Source: Dromiciops gliroides (lineage: Eukaryota; Chordata; Mammalia; Microbiotheria; Microbiotheriidae). From it: DNA of 64,000 nucleotides. Shown here in pieces: positions 57,881-64,000 of the stretch (positions are counted from its first letter, which is position 1; the number at the start of each line of letters is the position of its first letter). Made by a program: the position numbers and the translations under genes. The stretch covers positions 153,777,544 to 153,841,543 of the forward strand of contig NC_057861.1 of the NCBI RefSeq assembly GCF_019393635.1. The letters are read 5' to 3'. The notes under the pieces are model-generated. The model did not search any database. It was not told where the DNA came from and saw nothing but the letters and a program-made list of their open reading frames with translations.

Positions 57881-58221
57881 AAAAAAAGAATAAGCTGGGG
57901 CTAGTTTCTGTTTGGAGTAGAAAGTTGTTAATTGTAGGTCAAAGGGAGAAATGGAAGGAAAAACTACACAGACACACAAATAACCACAGAGACACCACAC
58001 CTCTTGCCACCAAATATATTTGACATTGAATAGGCAGTTTTTAACAAAGATAAAAACCTGAGGAACATAGATCCAGCACATGTTGTGGGTAAGAGGAAAT
58101 TTTTCAGCAACCTCTAGACAATACATATGTTTGTGTTTTTGCCAGTGTAAAGTAACAGCTATATGCACACTAAATGAATACTTGTCACCTTACTATGGCA
58201 AAGGCTTTATTAAGAATTCAA

Positions 58222-58367
58222 GGGGCAGCTAGGTGGCGCAGTGGATAGAGCACTGGCCCTGGAGTCAGGAGGACCTGAGTTCAAATCCGGCCTCAGACAC
58301 TTAACACTTACTAGCTGTGTGACCCTGGGCAAGTCACTTAACCCCAATTGCATCACAAAAAAAAAAA
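58222..58367 (+). repeat. WSINE/MAR-type SINE with 10-bp TSD
   Basis: AAGAATTCAA at 58212-58221 recurs right after the A tail at about 58368. It split an old 'ttattaagctactatgcatc' repeat. Confidence 0.92.
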
Positions 58368-58369
58368 AA

Positions 58370-58850
58370 GAATTCAACAAGGATTTATTAAGCTACTATG
58401 CATCAAGTAAGGAGGATAGGAAGACAAAAATATTCTATGCCCTTAAGGTAATGACATTCTACTTGGTGTGTGGAGGTGGGAAATAACTTGTATGCAGATA
58501 AATAAGTAATTGGGTAGGGGAGTGATAAATCCACAAAAAGTAAGAAAGGCTCCTGAAGAACTGAGCCTTGAATAGGGCTAGGGTTTCCAAAAGGTAGAGA
58601 TAAGGAGAGAGAAGATTTGCAGTCTTGTAGGATGGTTTGTGCAAAGGTGGAAATGAGATGTCAGGTATGGTAAACAATAAGTTTGGGGGAAGCTTAGAAT
58701 GAATAAGGAAGAATGTGCTCTGTCTGGAAAGATAACTCAGAGCTAGCTTGTGAAGGGCTTTAAATGCCAGAGAAATTTGTGTTTTATCTTAGAAGCAATA
58801 GGGAGCTACAGAAGCTTCCTGAGCAACAGAGTAATGGTCAGATTAGAGCC
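58370..58850 (+). repeat. Ancient dispersed repeats
   Basis: The first part is the 'attaagctactatgcatcaa' type. From about 58560 it reads 'tgtgaagggctttaaatgcc' and 'cttagaagcaatagggagct', the mammal-wide element also seen near 48.6 kb. Confidence 0.5.
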
Positions 58851-58878
58851 TTAAATTTTTTTTTTTTTTTTTTTTTTT

Positions 58879-59014
58879 AGTGAGGCAGTTGGGGTTAAGT
58901 GACTTGCCCAGGGTCACACAGCTAGTAAGTGTTAAGTGTCTGAGGCCAGATTTGAACTCAGGTACTCCTGAATCCAGGGCCGGCACTTATCCACTGCGCC
59001 ACCTAGCTGCCCCA
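58879..59014 (-). repeat. WSINE/MAR-type SINE
   Basis: Antisense copy after a T tract of about 22. GCCTTA-type flanks match on both sides (short). Confidence 0.9.
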
Positions 59015-59039
59015 GCCTTAGTATTTTTAATAGGGCAAC

Positions 59040-59540
59040 TGTGATCCACGGAACTTCTGACCTGGTTCAAGGGGCTAGATCACCCAAAGAACTAGAGGCT
59101 CACCATGAATCTTGTAAAATAAAAAGATTTATTAGGAGAGAGGGTATATGGTCAGGAGACATACTCACTATGGAAAATCTGTCTCACTGGAGTAAGAGAA
59201 GACATGGTCTTTTGTACCTTTACAAAACAAGAAAAGGGAGGGAATTACAAAACAAAAAGAAATGCAGAACTGGGACCAGATAACTAAAAGGTGATCTTTG
59301 ATAATGGGGTATCCATAGAATATGCAGCATTCATCTCTATCTTGCATATCATCTTGCAGATCTTAGTGTACTGTATTAGGGCCATGCCCTGCCACATCTC
59401 ATACCTGAGGTGGGAGAGGGAGCTGTTTTTCCCTTGGCCTAAGGGGTTGGAATCTTTTGGATTTCTTGGGGTCCCACTGCACAATGATGTGGATGTCGAT
59501 TTGGGGGTGGGGAAGAGACTAGGGAGACAGACGAATTAGG
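59040..59540 (-). mobile_element. Possible LTR fossil
   Basis: Starts TGTGATCCACGG. An antisense polyA-like 'gatttattaggag' lies near 59129, where an LTR would carry it. The right border and target duplication could not be set. No internal region recognised. Confidence 0.35.
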
Positions 59541-59639
59541 AAGGTTATCATAGTGGTTTCTAGTAGTTACAAGAGACTAAAATAAATGAAAGACCTGTAA
59601 AGACACCTCTCTAATTTGCCAGATTGTCAGAGAGAATGT

Positions 59640-59830
59640 TTCTTCAAAGACCTGAGTTTGAATCCAGCTTTATACAACTTACCAGCTGTGTGGCCCTGGG
59701 TAAATCAATTAGTCTTTCTCAACCTCAGATTTTTCATCTATAAAATGTGGATAATACTAGCACCCACCTTCCAGAGGTAAAGGATGAAAGGATAAAATGA
59801 GAACATATGTAAAGTGCTATCAGTATAATT
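59640..59830 (+). repeat. MIR, sense
   Basis: 'acctgagtttgaatccagct', 'agctgtgtggccctgggtaa' and 'tataaaatgtggataatact'. Confidence 0.75.
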
Positions 59831-59832
59831 GA

Positions 59833-60394
59833 TGTGGGATGGAATTTAGGGTCAAATTGATTGTCCCAAAAGAATTACAGGACTCAGTGACTCAGTTTCC
59901 CAAGTTTTATTGCAATGCTGTGAGTGATCACAGGGAGAGAACCAGAAAAGTGGAAAGGTATCTCTCCAATAGTAAAAGAAAAGACAGTTATATTTATAGT
60001 ATAGATAAATTGATTATCAATCTCATTATAATAATCTTCACCTTGGGGAGGTAAAAGGGAGAGCTTATCCTAATTTTGAGTTCCTGGTGTCCTAAGCCAA
60101 CCCCCGAGGTGGGTACCTTTTTCAGTGGAGGTATTTTGAGGGTTTACACGTCATAAGGTGAATCTGGGGACAAATTTGGCCTTTTCTACGCATGTCTCTT
60201 TCTGGTTCCCATGGCTAGTTTCAAAATATAATCATTTTTCTTTAGAATTTCTATAGCCTTGTCATTTCCTTTATTGTTATTTGACCTGACCCGTTTTTAT
60301 GGGTACTGATCACTGTGGGTACAAGAACTTAGCATAAATTAGTTATCCATTAACTGGGGTCTAACTTCCTTTTGGAGCTAATATCTAAATTACA
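59833..60394 (-). mobile_element. Probable LTR fossil
   Basis: TGTGGGATGG to AAATTACA, with antisense polyA signal TTTTATTGC near 59905. It is unlike the 33.5/56.2/61.0-kb family. No clear target duplication; borders are estimates. Confidence 0.45.
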
Positions 60395-60655
60395 ACTTGG
60401 GTCTTAGGTTTTCCTATTAACCCTTTTTTTCACCTCCTAAATCATAATTATTATTAAAGAATGGAAGTATTTAAAAGAGAAAATAAGGAAGAAAAATTCA
60501 GAGAGCAAGAGGGGATAGAAACCTGAGTTAGGAGGTTTGAAGAGTGTAACATAATGGTAAGCAGAAGGGAAAAAAAAGATCATCAAGGTATAGTAGCTAT
60601 GTAATAAGGGTGAGGTTCTTTCCATACAGAATTCTTAACCTGAGGCTCATTAAAT

Positions 60656-60745
60656 GAATAAATGAATGAATGTATACATATACATATACACATAGATACA
60701 TATATATACATACATACACACGCACATGCACACACATATATATTT
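60656..60745. repeat. Compound simple repeat (AATG, TACA, CA)
   Basis: AATGAATGAATG runs into alternating TATACA/CACA units and then abuts the tail of an antisense SINE. Confidence 0.85.
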
Positions 60746-60746
60746 T

Positions 60747-60868
60747 GCAGGGCAATGAGCATTGACTTGCCCAGGGTCACACAGCTCAAGTGTCTGAGGC
60801 CGCATTTGAAATCAGGTCTTTCTGAATCCAAGGCCGGTACTTTATCCACTTCTCCACTTAGCTGCCCT
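60747..60868 (-). repeat. WSINE/MAR-type SINE with small deletions
   Basis: Antisense copy from 'gcagggcaatgagcattgac' to 'agctgccc', with the 'ctagtaagtg' part lost. Confidence 0.85.
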
Positions 60869-60968
60869 ATAAATATATTTTTAATTTGATAACTATTTCA
60901 ACATAATTGGTTTTCTCTTTAATCCTGTGTATTTTATTTTATACATTTAAATGCACTGAGTAGGCATC

Positions 60969-61334
60969 TGTTAAGGGCTAAAATTCTAGCTAGTCTAAAA
61001 TATCTAATGAGTGGTCGCCAATAAATTATAAGCTTTAGCAAGAGTTAGGCTTTTAAGCATTTATTAAGGAGAATAAGAATTTGGTAAAGAGAGAGAGAAA
61101 GGCCTAGATTCCTATCTATTAAAGGGAGAGCACATTTCTAGCTCCCTTCTCTGCCAGTCCCCAGGAAAGAGCATCAGAGCGAGCTCCAGTCTCTTCCTTC
61201 CTCCTCCCACTAGCCCGCGTCACTTCCTGACGCCAAAGAAAAGACTCCTGGTCTTGCCCTCAAAGACCTTCGCTTCATAGGCGGAACTCTTCTACAGTAA
61301 GTCTTCAGCAGGTGGCGTTATTCCAATCGTTACA
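60969..61334 (-). mobile_element. Solo LTR fossil, class I-like endogenous retrovirus
   Basis: TGTTAAGGGC to ATCGTTACA, about 366 bp, with CATC on both flanks (60965-60968 and 61335-61338). Same family as 33.5 and 56.2 kb but shorter in its middle. Antisense polyA TTTATTAA near 61060. No internal region. Confidence 0.85.
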
Positions 61335-61524
61335 CATCTATAGGATTCAATAGAGTGCCAAAGAGAATCCCCAACACAGAAAGTGGATCGCTTTTCATTT
61401 TGAGGGAGTACCTTCTTGTGTCCAAGAGCAATAATGATACAAAGATGCCACCAGCAGAGAGGCCGTATTCTACTAAATAGAAACAGAGAAATTATAATAA
61501 ATGACATTGGATCGTTGGATCACT

Positions 61525-62375
61525 GTTGATCAGAGAAATACAAATGAAAACAATTCTGAGGTATCACTTCACACCTGTCAGGGTGGCAAATATAACAAAA
61601 ACAGAAAATATTGGCTGGTGGAGGGGATGTGGAAAAGCTGGGACCCTAATTCGCTGTTGGAGCTGTGAAAAATTACCACCATCCTGGAGAGCAATTTGAA
61701 ACTATGTCCACACGATTACAGAACTGTGCATATCCTTTGATCTAGCAATACCACTGGCTACATTTATATCCCAAAGACATCCCCAAAAAAGAGAAAAAGA
61801 CCTACCTGTACAAAAATATTTATAACAGTTATTTTTATGGTGGCTAAGAATTTTAAATCAAAGGAATACCTATCAATTGGGGAATGGCTAAACAAACTGT
61901 GGTATATGCTGGTGATGGAATATTATTGTGCTATAAGAAATGACAAGCAGGATGATTTCAGAAAGGCCTGCAAAGACTTGTATAAATTGATGTATAGTGA
62001 AGTGAGCAGAACCAAGAGAACATTGTGCACAGAGACAGCAATATTGTTTGATGAAGAATTGTGAATGACAACTCTTCTCAGCAATACAATGATTCAAGAC
62101 AATTCCAAAGGACTAATGATGAAACATACTATCCACCTCCAAAGAAAGAACTGATATTGATGGAACAGACTGAAGCATGCTATTTTTCACTTTCATTTTT
62201 TTCTTTTATTCAAGTTTTCTTGTGCAAAATGACTATTATGGTAATGTCTTACATAATCATACATATATAACCCATATCTGCTTGCTGCCTCAGGGAGTGG
62301 GGAGGGGAGGGAGGGAAAGAGGGATAAAAATTGGAACCCAAAACTATAAATAAAAATGTTTATTTTTTTTAAGTA
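61525..62375 (+). mobile_element. LINE-1 3' end (ORF2 C-terminus, 3' UTR, A-rich end)
   Basis: Starts at 'gatcagagaaatacaaatga' and 'acacctgtcagggtggcaaa', the classic L1 ORF2 3' region. The frame from about 61837 gives [20 protein letters not shown] and then KDLYKLMYSEVSRTKRTLCT, ending at a stop at about 62062. The 3' UTR follows to 'ataaataaaaatg' near 62355. 5'-truncated. It is the best-preserved L1 end in the window. Confidence 0.85.
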
Positions 62376-63900
62376 CCAAGTGTTGACTTTAAATGAACAG
62401 AGAAGTATGCTGTCTTCTAGGAATGTGCTCATAGAATACAGCAGAATGTTTTCCAGGACTTATCAGATCTGCCCACCAATACCTATGTTTATGCTGAAAC
62501 CAATGATTCAGAATCATGCAATTTCTACCTGTCATCTATGTCAACTAATACCTGAAAAAGAATCACCACTACAACATAACAAGGGGCTATTTAGTCTCTT
62601 CCAGTACAGGAGAATCCACTACCTTCTGAGGAATACCCCCAGAATGAAAACTTCTTCAGAGATGATGGTGGTTTGAGCAAGAAGCTACAATTAAGGGAGC
62701 ACGCTGTTTTCATAACTAAAGGAAAGGCAGGTTCTGCTAAGTCAATAGCTAAGAAATGGTATCTGAGAATGCAATCTGGTGTTATGCATCACTGTTTAAC
62801 ATAAAGGAATGATGGGCTCTTGGAAAGTTATGGAGAGCACTAAAAGGGGCCAGTAAAAATATAATTGTCTGAAATGTAGCAGATTTGATTACGATGGTTT
62901 TTATCTGAAAAGATAGGGGAGGGGGGAAAACAGGATATTTCTGACAAGCCAGGAAATGTAGTTGCACATCAAATAAATATAGGGCTGCAATAGCTCTCAT
63001 ATTGTGGATCCTAGGTTAATCATTACAAGGAAATGGAAGTCACCATTCCACCCTTGAATTTGCTGAAAGTAAGAAGCATGTACATACAATGATGCATATG
63101 TGCCCTAGATTTTGATAGAGCAATTTCATATAAATTAGAAAGGCTAGGTAGGATCACCAGGCTTTAAAAATTCTATAGAAATCCGCCAAAAAGTAATGAA
63201 ATACTCTCAAGAGCAAAATTCTGACAGGAAAAAAAAAAAACACGCAAAAAAACACCCTCTGTTGGAGGGAAAGGTTGCTAGAGATGCACCAATGAAATCA
63301 TCAATGAACAGAATTCTAAAAAACAATGCACAGAAAATAACAGCAAATGCCTGAGAATGCATCTAAAGGGGTTGTACAAATATCCTTTAAGAGTGGTATC
63401 AATAATGAATGATAAGAAAAACAAAAACAAAACAGGTTCTTGTATTTTTGAAGTTTTGTTGTAAGATCTTGGGATAATGATAGTGTATGATGATAGAGAG
63501 GACATCTCATTTTGCATATCTCTTCTGTTTGGGCTCTTAAAGCAAGAATAAAAGTGGTTAAGAAAAAATTAAGACTTAAGATCCATGAAATAATAGAGCA
63601 CACCTAGCTTGCCCTTAATGAACTTGGATTTGTTGAACGTTATTGAAATAACTGGTGAATATAACTGCTGAGCCACTATCAGAAAACTTTGAAAAATGAA
63701 TAGGCAAATTGTTTTTATTTTCAAAACAGAAAGGTAGATACCCTCTGGAAGTGTCAGTTATGGCCTTGATTGGTAAATGTTTGACAAAATAAAAATAAAA
63801 TGTTAATTTTTGGTTTTCTAAGTCAATATTCAGCTACAGGGATCTGTTTAAGTATGACACCATTTCTAATACTCCAATTTCTTGATTATTTGTAGCATAG
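62376..63900 (+). other. Unexplained tract after the L1 end
   Basis: One frame between about 62455 and 62780 is peptide-like (for example NENFFRDDGGLSKKLQLREH), but stops interrupt it. An A-rich stretch near 63786 could be a decayed tail. It may be an old processed pseudogene of a gene I do not recognise, or plain chance. No function is proposed. Confidence 0.25.
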
Positions 63901-64000
63901 GGTAGCCCGATGGTGCAGTACATAAAGAGCTGAGCCTGGAGTCAGGAAGACTCAACTTCCCAAGTTCAAATCCCCCCTCAGACACTTACTGTGTGACCTT
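63901..64000 (+). repeat. Older tRNA-SINE, cut by window end
   Basis: 'ggtagcccgatggtgcagta', 'cctggagtcaggaagactca' and 'cagacacttactgtgtgacc'. A diverged relative of the WSINE type; its 3' part lies beyond the window. Confidence 0.8.

Noticed and set aside
45411-64000. OSGIN2 exons expected from human synteny
   Set aside because: No long minus-strand frame or recognisable OSGIN2 motif was found; reporting it would rest on synteny alone.

Overview
The window comes from a marsupial nuclear genome, probably an Australasian one. The repeat content shows this. There are more than 30 copies of a tRNA-derived SINE that reads GGGGCAGCTAGGTGGC at its head and GCAAGTCACTTAACCC near its end, which is the abundant marsupial WSINE/MAR type. 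Around them lie marsupial-style L1 3' ends, half-LINE (HAL1-like) pieces, RTE- and CR1/L3-type fossils and MIRs. Local base composition is AT-rich apart from one CpG-dense patch near 580-1130. The species call is inferred from repeat style and is not certain.

The window holds one recognisable protein-coding gene, complete and on the + strand: NBN (nibrin), the FHA/BRCT adaptor subunit of the MRE11-RAD50-NBN complex. All 16 coding exons were located by reading frame, by GT/AG borders and by exon lengths against the human gene as I know it. Eleven of the 15 upstream coding segments have exactly the human length. The spliced CDS is 2238 nt (745 aa plus stop; human 754). It starts at 758 in the CpG patch and stops at 45258, with the first polyA signal at 45381. 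The FHA phosphopeptide-binding core, the SQ sites equivalent to human S278, S343 and S397, the MRE11-binding segment and the C-terminal ATM-binding acidic/FRY motif are all present. The site equivalent to human S615-Q is not: it reads Ala-Gln.

Layout: 1-757 is upstream sequence and promoter with a strong CTCF-like core at 520. 758-45258 is NBN; its introns carry most of the SINEs, several L1 ends, LTR fossils at 13.3 and 33.5 kb, a long broken CR1/L3 fossil at 32.5-36 kb and a nearly full-length 7SL RNA retropseudogene at 40.4 kb. 45.4-64 kb has no gene I can support. It is a repeat graveyard: an L1 5' region with an ORF2 piece (52.8-54.6 kb), a HAL1-like element split by a solo LTR with a clean 4-bp target duplication (55.4-57.1 kb), further LTR fossils (59-61.3 kb), an L1 3' end (61.5-62.4 kb) and an unexplained 1.4-kb tract (62.4-63.8 kb). 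In human the next gene beyond the 3' end of NBN is OSGIN2, convergent with it; I found no exon of it here.

I found no unknown multi-gene system. The most useful leads are the altered ATM-type site in nibrin, the 7SL retrocopy, CTCF-like cores carried by a solo-LTR family, a promoter-like cluster with a splice donor inside intron 1, and several insertions that can be ordered in time from their target-site duplications.
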